Assembly (NCBI RefSeq): GCF_030056655.1
Contig: NZ_JASHIE010000005.1
Span: 310,001 to 374,000, forward strand
DNA from: Flectobacillus rivi
Lineage (GTDB): Bacteria; Bacteroidota; Bacteroidia; Cytophagales; Spirosomataceae
Length of the DNA stretch: 64,000 nucleotides
Reading direction: 5' to 3'
Shown: positions 45,337 through 53,415 of the stretch, piece after piece
How positions within the stretch are numbered: the stretch's first letter is position 1
Layout of the letters: each line of letters opens with the position of its first letter
The notes under the pieces: model-generated
Database searches by the model: none
Told to the model about the DNA's origin: nothing
What the model saw: the letters and a program-made list of their open reading frames with translations, nothing else
Translations under genes and position numbers: made by a program

Positions 45337-45562
45337 TTAATTTAGGGAAAAAGTCGAGTTGTATTACTTTAATAATATTGTATTGTTAAATCCTTGCAGA
45401 TAGTCATAGAATATCCTCAATAGAAGTCTAATTTTGACATACTATTGAGTACAACTTTAAGATTATCTGTGTACTATCGACAATTGACAATCAGAATACT
45501 TGAATATCAGTGTTTTCTCAAGGAGATTGTCGAGGTACATAAACTTAATTTTCTGAAAAATT

Positions 45563-46501
45563 ATGAAAAAAGTATTTTACCTACTAGCCAGTATATGTTT
45601 GTTGGCTGCAAAAGCTGAAGCTCAGGAAGTTCAAAAACACGAAGGGGCTTTGAAATTTTTGGTAATGGGCGATTGGGGGCGTGTTGGCGAAGACCACCAA
45701 AAGCCTGTAGCAGACCAAATGGGAAAAGTAGCCAAACAAATTGGTAGTGAGTTTGTCATTTCTACAGGAGATAATTTCTATCCAAGAGGTGTTCAAAGTG
45801 AATTTGACCCATTATGGAAATATTCTTTTGAGGATATCTACACAGCTTTCTCTTTGCAGTGGGATTGGTATCCTGTTTTAGGGAATCACGATTATGGTGG
45901 CAACCCCGATGCACAGGTTGCCTATTCAAAAATTAGTCGTCGTTGGCGAATGCCAGCTCGTTATTACACTAAAACCTTCCAAATAGATGGAGGTAATGAA
46001 GTGTTAGTAGCGTTTATTGATACCAACCCATTGATTCCTGATTTTTATAAAAATAAAGATTATGGTCCCAATGTGATCAGTCAAGATAGCACAGCTCAGA
46101 AAAAATGGTTAGACAAGGTACTGTCGACAAATTCTCCAAAAGTAAAATGGAAATTGGTAGTAGGGCATCATCCATTGTTTACGGCTACCGAAAAACGCAG
46201 AGAAAGTTACGATACCAAAGCGGTGAGAGCATCCTTAAAAAGTGTTTTGGATAAGCACCAAGTAGATGCCTATATCTGTGGTCATGACCATGACTTGCAA
46301 CATTTACTTCCTCCAGGTAAAACACACTATTTTGTGTCAGGGTCTGCTTCTGAAAGTACAGCTATTGGAACATTACCCATCAGTAAGTTAGCTAGCAACG
46401 AATATGGCTTTATGGTGTTTTCTGTAACGAGCAACAAACTCAATGTTCAAGTGGTAAATCAAGACGGTAAAGTCATTTACACAACAGAACTTACCAAATA
46501 A
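45563..46501 (+). CDS. Secreted metallophosphoesterase, purple acid phosphatase-like (TRAP type)
   Basis: 312 residues with a Sec signal peptide (MKKVFYLLASICLLAAKAEA). The binuclear-metal motifs appear in order: GDWGR (D37), GDNFYPRG (D70, N71, Y73), GNHDY (N108, H109, D110), GHHPLF and GHDHDLQ. The conserved Tyr in GDNFY is that of purple acid phosphatases. The short length matches mammalian-type tartrate-resistant enzymes. It is predicted to release phosphate from organic esters outside the cytoplasm. It is monocistronic with a possible -7 TAATTTTG at 45429-45436 lacking a good -33. Confidence 0.9.
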   Translation: MKKVFYLLASICLLAAKAEAQEVQKHEGALKFLVMGDWGRVGEDHQKPVADQMGKVAKQIGSEFVISTGDNFYPRGVQSEFDPLWKYSFEDIYTAFSLQWDWYPVLGNHDYGGNPDAQVAYSKISRRWRMPARYYTKTFQIDGGNEVLVAFIDTNPLIPDFYKNKDYGPNVISQDSTAQKKWLDKVLSTNSPKVKWKLVVGHHPLFTATEKRRESYDTKAVRASLKSVLDKHQVDAYICGHDHDLQHLLPPGKTHYFVSGSASESTAIGTLPISKLASNEYGFMVFSVTSNKLNVQVVNQDGKVIYTTELTK

Positions 46502-46520
46502 GATTTAAAAGATTTAATTA

Positions 46521-46575
46521 AAAGCAAGGGGATTTTGTGCTATGGCTGTCACAAAATCCCCTTGCTTTTTTATAT
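46521..46575 (+). terminator. Strong terminator of the phosphatase gene
   Basis: A perfect 20-bp stem, AAAAGCAAGGGGATTTTGTG with CACAAAATCCCCTTGCTTTT, followed by T's. Confidence 0.9.
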
Positions 46576-46654
46576 GCAAAATACAGTAATTGTTACAAAG
46601 CCCTAATTCTGAGATAATTATTAAACGTATTGATAAAATAATTGTATCAAACCT

Positions 46655-46684
46655 TTTGTTTATCAGAGACTTTACGTAATTTTG
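46655..46684 (+). promoter_or_regulatory. rpsL-rpsG promoter
   Basis: -33 TTTG (46655-46658), 18-nt spacer, -7 TAATTTTG (46677-46684) followed by CA. Matches the rplK, rpoB and tRNA-Cys promoters. The leader to the rpsL ATG is about 95 nt. Confidence 0.75.
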
Positions 46685-46783
46685 CACCCCTGATTTGAGC
46701 GACTATCAAATGAATTTCTTAGAAAAGTGCAGTTGAAATCATTCAAATTAGGAAAGTGTATCTCTCAATAACAACAAGACAAA

Positions 46784-47206
46784 ATGCCAACTATACAACA
46801 GTTAGTACGTAAAGGTAGAGAGCAAATGACTTGGAAGTCAAAATCTCCAGCCTTAGATTCTTGTCCACAACGTCGTGGCGTTTGTACAAGGGTATATACT
46901 ACAACGCCAAAGAAACCAAACTCTGCGATGCGTAAAGTAGCCCGTGTACGTTTGACAAATGGTAAAGAAGTAAACGCATACATTCCAGGTGAAGGTCACA
47001 ACTTGCAAGAGCACTCAATCGTATTGATTCGTGGTGGTCGTGTGAAAGACTTACCAGGGGTTCGTTACCACATTATCCGTGGTGCATTGGATACTGCAGG
47101 TGTTAACGGTCGTCGTCAGCGTCGTTCTAAATACGGTGCTAAACGTCCTAAGCCAGGTCAAGTTCAAGCTCCAGTAAAAGGCGGAAAAGGCGGTAAGAAA
47201 AAGTAA
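46784..47206 (+). CDS. rpsL: 30S ribosomal protein S12
   Basis: 140 residues. PTIQQLVRKGRE at the start, then TPKKPNSAMRKVARVRLTNG and IPGEGHNLQEHSIVLIRGGR are S12 signatures. The Lys residues at the streptomycin-resistance positions (PKKPNSA and the segment RGGRVKDLPGVRYH) are present, so the streptomycin-sensitive form is likely. A Gly/Lys-rich tail closes it. It is first in the rpsL-rpsG unit. Confidence 0.98.
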   Translation: MPTIQQLVRKGREQMTWKSKSPALDSCPQRRGVCTRVYTTTPKKPNSAMRKVARVRLTNGKEVNAYIPGEGHNLQEHSIVLIRGGRVKDLPGVRYHIIRGALDTAGVNGRRQRRSKYGAKRPKPGQVQAPVKGGKGGKKK

Positions 47207-47300
47207 TTTGAAAATTTGAAAATTCGTTAATTTGAAAGTGTAAAGTATTCATTTTCAAATCTTCAGATTATCATATTTCCAAATTCAACAACCAGTCCAG
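47207..47300 (+). repeat. Intercistronic AATTTGAAA-type inverted repeat (rpsL-rpsG)
   Basis: It begins directly after the stop codon with TTTGAAAATTTGAAAATTCG and TTTGAAAGTG. The second half carries CATTTTCAAATCTTCAGATT and TTTCCAAATT, roughly complementary to the first. Same design as the rplK-rplA spacer at 25260-25367. Confidence 0.55.
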
Positions 47301-47355
47301 TATGCTAAGTTAAGAGCAGAAGCTTGGGCTATCATTAAAAAACTTAACAAATCCA

Positions 47356-47823
47356 ATGAGAAAGGCAAAACCAAAGAAAAGATACGTGTTACCTGATCCT
47401 AAATTTAGAGATGTAATGGTAACTAAGTTTGTTAACAATTTGATGTACGATGGTAAAAAATCAACGGCATTCAACATTTTTTACGGTGCATTAGACAAAG
47501 TTGAAGATAGAACAAAAGAAAACGGTTTGGAAACGTTCAAAAAAGCTTTGAACAACGTAATGCCAGCTGTAGAAGTAAAAAGCCGTCGTGTAGGTGGTGC
47601 TACATTCCAAGTACCAACAGAAGTACGTGCAGATCGTAAATTGTCAGTAGGTATGAAGTGGTTGATTCTTTATGCTCGTAAGCGTGGAGAAAAAACAATG
47701 GTAGATCGTTTAGCTGGTGAAATCATCGCTGCTGCTAAAGGTGAAGGTGCTGCTGTTAAGAAAAAAGACGATACACACCGCATGGCGGAAGCGAACAAAG
47801 CGTTCTCACACTTCCGTTTCTAA
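47356..47823 (+). CDS. rpsG: 30S ribosomal protein S7
   Basis: 155 residues. RKAKPKKRYVLPDPKF, NVMPAVEVKSRRVGGATFQVP and HRMAEANKAFSHFRF fit S7, which nucleates 16S rRNA 3'-domain folding and often regulates its operon. It follows rpsL by a 149-bp spacer. fusA and rpsJ, usual next genes of the str operon, do not follow; a terminator and a tRNA gene do. Confidence 0.98.
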   Translation: MRKAKPKKRYVLPDPKFRDVMVTKFVNNLMYDGKKSTAFNIFYGALDKVEDRTKENGLETFKKALNNVMPAVEVKSRRVGGATFQVPTEVRADRKLSVGMKWLILYARKRGEKTMVDRLAGEIIAAAKGEGAAVKKKDDTHRMAEANKAFSHFRF

Positions 47824-47862
47824 TTCTAATCAAGTTAACAACACTCAGAGATACACACAAAG

Positions 47863-47898
47863 AAAGGCAAACTCAGCAATGGGTTTGCCTTTGCTTTT
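47863..47898 (+). terminator. Terminator of rpsL-rpsG
   Basis: AAAGGCAAAC pairs with GTTTGCCTTT around a loop of about 9 nt, followed by GCTTTT. It closes the unit after only two genes. Confidence 0.75.
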
Positions 47899-47999
47899 AT
47901 GGCAAAGCGCTATTTATAAAAACATAGTATTGTATTAGGTATAATTACTATTTGAAAATCAGTGTCTTATAAAGTATTTATGTTTTTTTGCTCAAAAAG

Positions 48000-48031
48000 T
48001 TTGGTAAATGCCTCATGAATGCCTAATTTTG
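48000..48031 (+). promoter_or_regulatory. tRNA-Cys promoter
   Basis: -33 TTTG (48000-48003), 20-nt spacer, -7 TAATTTTG (48024-48031) followed by CA; the tRNA begins 16 nt later. Confidence 0.72.
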
Positions 48032-48046
48032 CATTCCAAACAAAAG

Positions 48047-48117
48047 GGTCTTGTGGCCGAGTGGCTAGGCAGAGCTCTGCAAAAGCTTGTACAGCGGTTC
48101 GAATCCGCTCGAGACCT
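48047..48117 (+). tRNA. tRNA-Cys (GCA)
   Basis: A complete cloverleaf of 71 nt. Acceptor GGTCTTG pairs with CGAGACC (one T-G). The D-arm stem is GCC/GGC. The anticodon stem GAGCT/AGCTT encloses loop CTGCAAA with anticodon GCA. The variable region is GTAC and the T-arm AGCGG-TTCGAAT-CCGCT. The 3' CCA is not encoded (TCAA follows the acceptor). The single tRNA has its own promoter and terminator. Confidence 0.97.
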
Positions 48118-48118
48118 C

Positions 48119-48156
48119 AAAAGCGTAATTAGTGAAAGCTAATTGCGCTTTTTTTT
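48119..48156 (+). terminator. Terminator of tRNA-Cys
   Basis: AAAGCGTAATTAG pairs with CTAATTGCGCTTT (one T-G), followed by TTTTTT. Confidence 0.88.
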
Positions 48157-48803
48157 GCTCCAATCTTACTGAAGTAAGTAATAAATGACGAATAATTTTT
48201 CAATGCCACTCCTTATTACATTTTAGAATACTCGCCTTCATTTGTATTCTCAACTAACAGTCACTTAATATCAGACAATTGTACTACATACCTAGCATTT
48301 ACCTTCTGTTTGAATGTTTCTCCTCATCCAAAAATTGAGGGTATAGAAAGTAAAAATCACCTAGTTTTATCTTTATTTATTAACATTATTTTCTCACAGA
48401 TAAAGATAAATTCTTCTATCTCAGTAAATAAGCAATTTTAGTATTTTTCCAAGATTTAGTATTTTATAAAGATTACCAATTCTATCATATTACTATGCTA
48501 TTTTGGCTGTATAAAAACTGAGAAAAAAAATGACAAAAATCATACTGATGTATGCAAATTGGACAGTGACAAGGATGGTGAATTCAAAAAAATGAACTAA
48601 ATTCGAAGCTTTAATTTGGTGGACAAAGGGTCTTGTAAATGCTGAATAGGTAAGGCTGAGTGAATTAAAATGAACTAGCTGATTTTGTGGAAATTATATA
48701 GGAGATTTTTAAGCCGTATATTCAACAAAATTGCAAATAACTTAGAATTATTCTAAATAGTTTACAACTATACCAATTTTGCTGAAAATCAATAATAAAT
48801 AAA
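48157..48803. other. Gene-free AT-rich gap
   Basis: About 650 bp between tRNA-Cys and the Act promoter. No open frame of 60 codons, no tRNA and no strong hairpin were seen. Confidence 0.5.
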
Positions 48804-48834
48804 TTGGTTCGTAATTATTCCGATTGTACTTTTG
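48804..48834 (+). promoter_or_regulatory. Predicted promoter of the ActABCDEF operon
   Basis: -33 TTG (48804-48806), 20-nt spacer, -7 TACTTTTG (48827-48834). The leader to the actA start is about 135 nt. Confidence 0.6.
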
Positions 48835-48973
48835 TGACCCGAAATAGTGTGTTTCTTCTAGTTTTTTGCCTTAGTTTTTAGATTGAAAACTCTAAAAATA
48901 AATGGAAGTATCAGATTATTAGGTGAATAGTTTAGCGTAGTACTTAATTATTAAAATTAGTTTATAGATTCTT

Positions 48974-50185
48974 ATGATAACCATGAAACGCTTGAAAATT
49001 GTTGCTTTGACAATGCTACTGGGAATGTTTGCCTCGGTTGTAAGAGTAAATGCTCAGGATGTAGCAGAAGGAGAGCAAATTTTCAAAAACAACTGTGCGG
49101 CTTGTCACAATACAAGTGCAGAACCTTTAGTGGGGCCAGGCCTTCAAGGTGTAGGTCAAAGAAGACCGTTGGATTGGATTGTAAAGTGGGTTCACAACCC
49201 TCAGGCAGTTATCGCCAGTGGTGATAAATATGCTAATGATCTTTACAACAAATTTGGTAAGGCTCAGATGACAGCATATCCGGGTTACTCGGAAGCTCAA
49301 ATCAAGAGTGTACTTGCTTACATCGAAGCACAAAATGCAGCTCCAGCGGCTCCGGCAGCAGGTGCAGCTCCAGCGGCAGGTGCAGCAGCTCCAGCAGCTG
49401 AGTCTAACGGTGGAATGCTACAGTATATCCTAATCGCACTTCTTGGCGTGATGGTATTGGTATTGGTTGCATTGTTGTCAATTGTTACTACGCTTTCTAA
49501 ATTGGCATCGGTGTCTGCTGAAGAAGCTGAAAGTATTCCTTTATTGCAAAGAATTGCTGAAAATGGTAAAAAATTAGCAGCAAATAATGCTTTCAAGACA
49601 GGTGCCGCTCTTTTGATTACCTTATTGATTGGTAAAGCTACGATTGATGCTGCTTACGGTGTAGGTATTCACCAAGGCTACGCTCCAGAACAGCCAATCC
49701 ATTTCTCTCACAAACTTCACGCTGGTGACTATCAAATCAATTGTGGTTATTGCCACACAGGTGTTTACAAAGGTAAAGGTGCTAACGTTCCTTCTCCAAA
49801 CATCTGTATGAACTGTCACAATACAATCAAGCGTGAGTCTCCAGAAATTCAAAAAATTTACCGTGCTATCGAGAAGGATGAGCCAATCCAATGGATTCGT
49901 GTTCACAACTTGCCTGATTTAGCATACTTCAACCACTCTCAGCACACTAATGTAGCTGGCTTAGAGTGTCAAAACTGTCACGGTGAAATTCAGAAAATGG
50001 AAGTAGTTGAACAACGCTCAACATTGACTATGGGTTGGTGTATTGACTGTCACAGAAAAACTGACGTAAATACAAAAGGCAACGCATACTATGATAAGCT
50101 TGTTGAAATTCATAATAAAGAAAACAAAGAACCTTTGAAAGTTGCTAACATCGGAGGTTTGGAGTGTTCAAAATGTCACTACTAA
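48974..50185 (+). CDS. actA: Alternative Complex III subunit ActA: monoheme domain joined to pentaheme cytochrome c
   Basis: 403 residues. A Sec signal peptide precedes a mono-heme cytochrome c domain (CAACH at 41-45). An Ala/Pro-rich linker leads to membrane helices (~146-170 and ~203-225). The C-terminal half has five more CxxCH sites: CGYCH, CMNCH, CQNCH, CIDCH and CSKCH. Six hemes in total. ActA carries electrons from ActB toward the oxidase at the periplasmic face. A second ATG three codons downstream (48983) is an alternative start. It is first of the actABCDEF series. Confidence 0.93.
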   Translation: MITMKRLKIVALTMLLGMFASVVRVNAQDVAEGEQIFKNNCAACHNTSAEPLVGPGLQGVGQRRPLDWIVKWVHNPQAVIASGDKYANDLYNKFGKAQMTAYPGYSEAQIKSVLAYIEAQNAAPAAPAAGAAPAAGAAAPAAESNGGMLQYILIALLGVMVLVLVALLSIVTTLSKLASVSAEEAESIPLLQRIAENGKKLAANNAFKTGAALLITLLIGKATIDAAYGVGIHQGYAPEQPIHFSHKLHAGDYQINCGYCHTGVYKGKGANVPSPNICMNCHNTIKRESPEIQKIYRAIEKDEPIQWIRVHNLPDLAYFNHSQHTNVAGLECQNCHGEIQKMEVVEQRSTLTMGWCIDCHRKTDVNTKGNAYYDKLVEIHNKENKEPLKVANIGGLECSKCHY

Positions 50186-50195
50186 GAAGTCAAAT

Positions 50196-50235
50196 GTCAG
50201 AAGCAAAAAACAAAAACGTTTTTCTTGCTTCTGAC
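50196..50235 (+). other. Intercistronic hairpin actA-actB
   Basis: GTCAGAAGCAA (50196-50206) pairs with TTGCTTCTGAC (50225-50235), a perfect 11-bp stem with no following T-tract. Confidence 0.65.
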
Positions 50236-50288
50236 TTGTTACTTCATTTTAATATTCAATAGTTTCTGTTTATACTGTTATAATATAT

Positions 50289-53200
50289 ATGGAAAATACT
50301 ACAAAAAGGTATTGGAGAGGGATTGAGGAGTTAACTAACGATGCTGAGTTCGTTAAATATGCAGACCGTGAGTTCGGTGATGCCCCATCAGCAGACGAGA
50401 AAGAAGGTGCTATCTTCGATGGTACAGGATCTCATCGTCGTGATTTCTTAAAAGTGTTAGGTTTCGGTATGTCGGCGGTAGCGTTGGCAGCTTGTGAAGC
50501 TCCAGTTAAGAATACGATTCCGTACTTAAATAAGCCAGAAGATGTTGAGCCTACTATTGCTAACTGGTATGCTTCAACTTTTGTAGATGGCGGTGAATAC
50601 GCTTCTATCTTGGTAAAGACACGTGAAGGTCGTCCTATCAAAATTGAAGGTAACAAAGCTTCTTCTGTATCTAAAGGTGCTCTTTCTGGACGTGCTCAAG
50701 CGTCTGTTTTGAGTCTTTATGATAACGAAAAACTAAAAGGGCCTCAAATTGCAGGTAAGGCTGCTGATTGGGCTTCTGTAGATAAAGAAATCATCTCTGG
50801 ATTAGCTAAAGGTGGACAGATCAGAATTGTAACAAATTCTATCTTGTCTCCTACAACTAAGAAAGTTATCGGTGATTTTATTGCTAAATACCCAACTACT
50901 AAAGTTGTTACTTATGACGCAAACTCGTTGTCAGGTTTAGTAGCAGCTAACGGTGTATTACCAAGCTTCGATTTTAGCAAGGCAAAGACAATCGTTTCTT
51001 TGGGTGCTGACTTCTTAGGTACTTGGATTTCTCCATCTGAATTTGCTGCACAGTGGGCTAAAACTCGTCGTGTATCTTCTGCAAAAGGTGGAAACAAAGA
51101 AATGTCTCGTCACTATCAGTTTGAGACTATTATGTCTAACACTGGTGCTAACGCTGACTACCGTGCAACATATAAGCCATCTCAAGAAGGTTTAGTTGCA
51201 ACAGCTCTTTATAATGCCGTAGCGGCAAAAGTAGGTGCTCCTGCTTTATCAACATCTGCTGTAAAAGTTGAGTATTTGGAGAAAGCTGCTGCTGACTTAG
51301 TTGCTTCAAAAGGTGCTTCTATTGTAGTATCTGGTTCAAATGACGCTTCTGTTCAAGCTGTTGTAGCTGCAATCAACGGATTAGTTGGTGCTTATGGTAC
51401 AACAATTGATTTAGGAACTCCAGCTAACTACCGTCAAGGTTCTGATGCTGAAATGAATCAGTTCATTAACGAAGCTAAATCTGGTGCAATTGCTGCGGTT
51501 ATCTTCTACAACGCAAACCCAGTTTATAACCACCCACGTGGTGCTGAATTGGCTGAAGCTCTTCCAAAAATTGCTTTAACAATTGCGACAAACGATAGAG
51601 CTGACGAAACAGCTTCATTGGTAAAATATAACACTCCTGACTCTCACTTCTTGGAGTCTTGGAATGATGCTGAGCCTAAAAAAGGTTTCTTCTCATTGAC
51701 TCAGCCTACGATTTCAACAATTTTCAAAACTCGTCAAATTCAGTCTAGCTTATTAACATGGGCTGGTTTGAATGCTGATTATGCTTCTTACTTGGAGTCT
51801 AACTGGACTAGCAATATTTTAAAGGCTGGTAAAGTTCAGTGGTCACAAGTATTGCATGATGGTGTGTATGAGTTTGGTTCAACACCTAGCGCTGCTGCTC
51901 CTGCTGTGAACTTGGCTGATGCCGCTGCTGCTATCTCTAAGAACTACAAAGCTTCTTCTGATAAATTAGAATTAGCAGTGTATGAGAAAGTAAGTATGGG
52001 TACTGGTTCTCAAGCAAACAACCCTTGGTTACAAGAGTTGCCTGAGCCAGTGTCTAAAGCTTGTTGGACAAACTATTTGGCAGTTTCTCAAAAGACAGCT
52101 GCTGAATTGAAATTAGAGCAAGACAAAGAAGCTGAGTTGACTATTGGTGGCAAGTCTATCAAATTGCCAGTGTTGGTTCAACCAGGTCAAGCAAATGGTA
52201 CTATCGCTGTAGCTATCGGTTACGGACGTACAAAAGCTGGTAAATCAGCTGATGGAGTAGGTGCTAATGCTTATCCTTTCATCTCAACTGTTAATGGTAC
52301 GTTAGCATTCTTCAATACTGGAGATGTAGCTATCAAATCAACTGGAGAAGAGGTTAAAATTGCTCAAACACAAACACACAATACTGTAATGGCTCGTGAG
52401 GCTGTTGTGCAAGAAACAGTATTGTCTGAATACAAAAAGAATGTAGAAGCAGGACGTTTCAAACCAGAAATCTTAACAGCTGAAGGTAAGAAAACTGCAA
52501 CTGATATTTCATTGTGGAATGGTCACAAATACAACAACCACGCTTGGGGTATGGTGATTGACTTAAATACTTGTACTGGATGTAGTGCATGTGTGGTGTC
52601 ATGTTCTGCTGAAAACAACGTTCCAGTTGTAGGTCGTCAAGAAGTTATCAACCGTCGTGAAATGCACTGGATGCGTATCGACCGTTATTACTCTTCTGAT
52701 GCGGATATTGAAGATTTAAAAGGATTGGAAGTAGCTTCTGAAAACCCAGAAGTTGTATTCCAACCAATGTTGTGTCAACACTGTAACAACGCTCCTTGTG
52801 AAACAGTATGTCCAGTATTGGCTACTACTCACTCGACAGAGGGCTTGAACCAAATGACTTACAACCGTTGTATCGGTACACGTTACTGTGCTAACAACTG
52901 TCCATACAAAGTACGTCGTTTCAACTGGTTCCGTTATTTCCAAACTGATGACTTCGATTTCCATTTGAACAATGACTTAGGTCGTATGGTATTGAACCCA
53001 GACGTTACTGTTCGTTCACGTGGGGTAATGGAAAAATGTTCGATGTGTGTTCAACGTATCCAAGCTGGTAAGTTGGAAGCTAAGAAAGAGAAGAGAAGAC
53101 CAAAAGATGGAGAAATCCAAGTGGCTTGTGCTCAATCTTGTCCAACAAGCGCTATTACTTTCGGAGATATGAATGATCCAGAATCAGAAATTTCAAAAGT

Positions 53201-53342
53201 ATTAGAAGCTGAAAAAGTTGGCCGTTCGTTCGGTGTGATTGAAGAAATCAACGTTAAGCCAAATATCTCTTACTTAGTAAAAGTACGTAACAAAGAAAGA
53301 GAAGCAAAAAAGGCTGAGGGCGAGGCAAAAGAACACGCATAA
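50289..53342 (+). CDS. actB: Alternative Complex III subunit ActB: molybdopterin-like plus iron-sulfur subunit
   Basis: 1017 residues. A Tat-type signal, SHRRDFLKVLGFGMSAVA, lies at residues ~47-64, in the internal position typical of ActB. The large middle region resembles the molybdopterin oxidoreductase fold but, as known for ActB, is not expected to bind cofactor. The C-terminal ferredoxin-like domain has four Cys clusters: CTGCSACVVSCSAEN, CQHCNNAPCETVCPV, CIGTRYCANNCPYK and CSMCVQRI...CAQSCP. These would hold one [3Fe-4S] and three [4Fe-4S] centres. It transfers electrons from quinol-oxidising ActC to the hemes. Confidence 0.95.
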   Translation: MENTTKRYWRGIEELTNDAEFVKYADREFGDAPSADEKEGAIFDGTGSHRRDFLKVLGFGMSAVALAACEAPVKNTIPYLNKPEDVEPTIANWYASTFVDGGEYASILVKTREGRPIKIEGNKASSVSKGALSGRAQASVLSLYDNEKLKGPQIAGKAADWASVDKEIISGLAKGGQIRIVTNSILSPTTKKVIGDFIAKYPTTKVVTYDANSLSGLVAANGVLPSFDFSKAKTIVSLGADFLGTWISPSEFAAQWAKTRRVSSAKGGNKEMSRHYQFETIMSNTGANADYRATYKPSQEGLVATALYNAVAAKVGAPALSTSAVKVEYLEKAAADLVASKGASIVVSGSNDASVQAVVAAINGLVGAYGTTIDLGTPANYRQGSDAEMNQFINEAKSGAIAAVIFYNANPVYNHPRGAELAEALPKIALTIATNDRADETASLVKYNTPDSHFLESWNDAEPKKGFFSLTQPTISTIFKTRQIQSSLLTWAGLNADYASYLESNWTSNILKAGKVQWSQVLHDGVYEFGSTPSAAAPAVNLADAAAAISKNYKASSDKLELAVYEKVSMGTGSQANNPWLQELPEPVSKACWTNYLAVSQKTAAELKLEQDKEAELTIGGKSIKLPVLVQPGQANGTIAVAIGYGRTKAGKSADGVGANAYPFISTVNGTLAFFNTGDVAIKSTGEEVKIAQTQTHNTVMAREAVVQETVLSEYKKNVEAGRFKPEILTAEGKKTATDISLWNGHKYNNHAWGMVIDLNTCTGCSACVVSCSAENNVPVVGRQEVINRREMHWMRIDRYYSSDADIEDLKGLEVASENPEVVFQPMLCQHCNNAPCETVCPVLATTHSTEGLNQMTYNRCIGTRYCANNCPYKVRRFNWFRYFQTDDFDFHLNNDLGRMVLNPDVTVRSRGVMEKCSMCVQRIQAGKLEAKKEKRRPKDGEIQVACAQSCPTSAITFGDMNDPESEISKVLEAEKVGRSFGVIEEINVKPNISYLVKVRNKEREAKKAEGEAKEHA

Positions 53343-53353
53343 GTAAGAAATTA

Positions 53354-53373
53354 GAGAGGGAGAAATCCCTCTC
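53354..53373 (+). other. Intercistronic hairpin actB-actC
   Basis: GAGAGGG pairs with CCCTCTC around a 6-nt loop; no T-tract follows. Confidence 0.65.
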
Positions 53374-53415
53374 ATATAAGAACATAACGAATTTAAAACT
53401 ATTAAATCTTAAAAT

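Noticed and set aside
45429..45436. TAATTTTG upstream of the phosphatase gene as a promoter
   Set aside because: The -7 matches, but no TTG lies at the proper distance upstream, so it is not listed as a feature.
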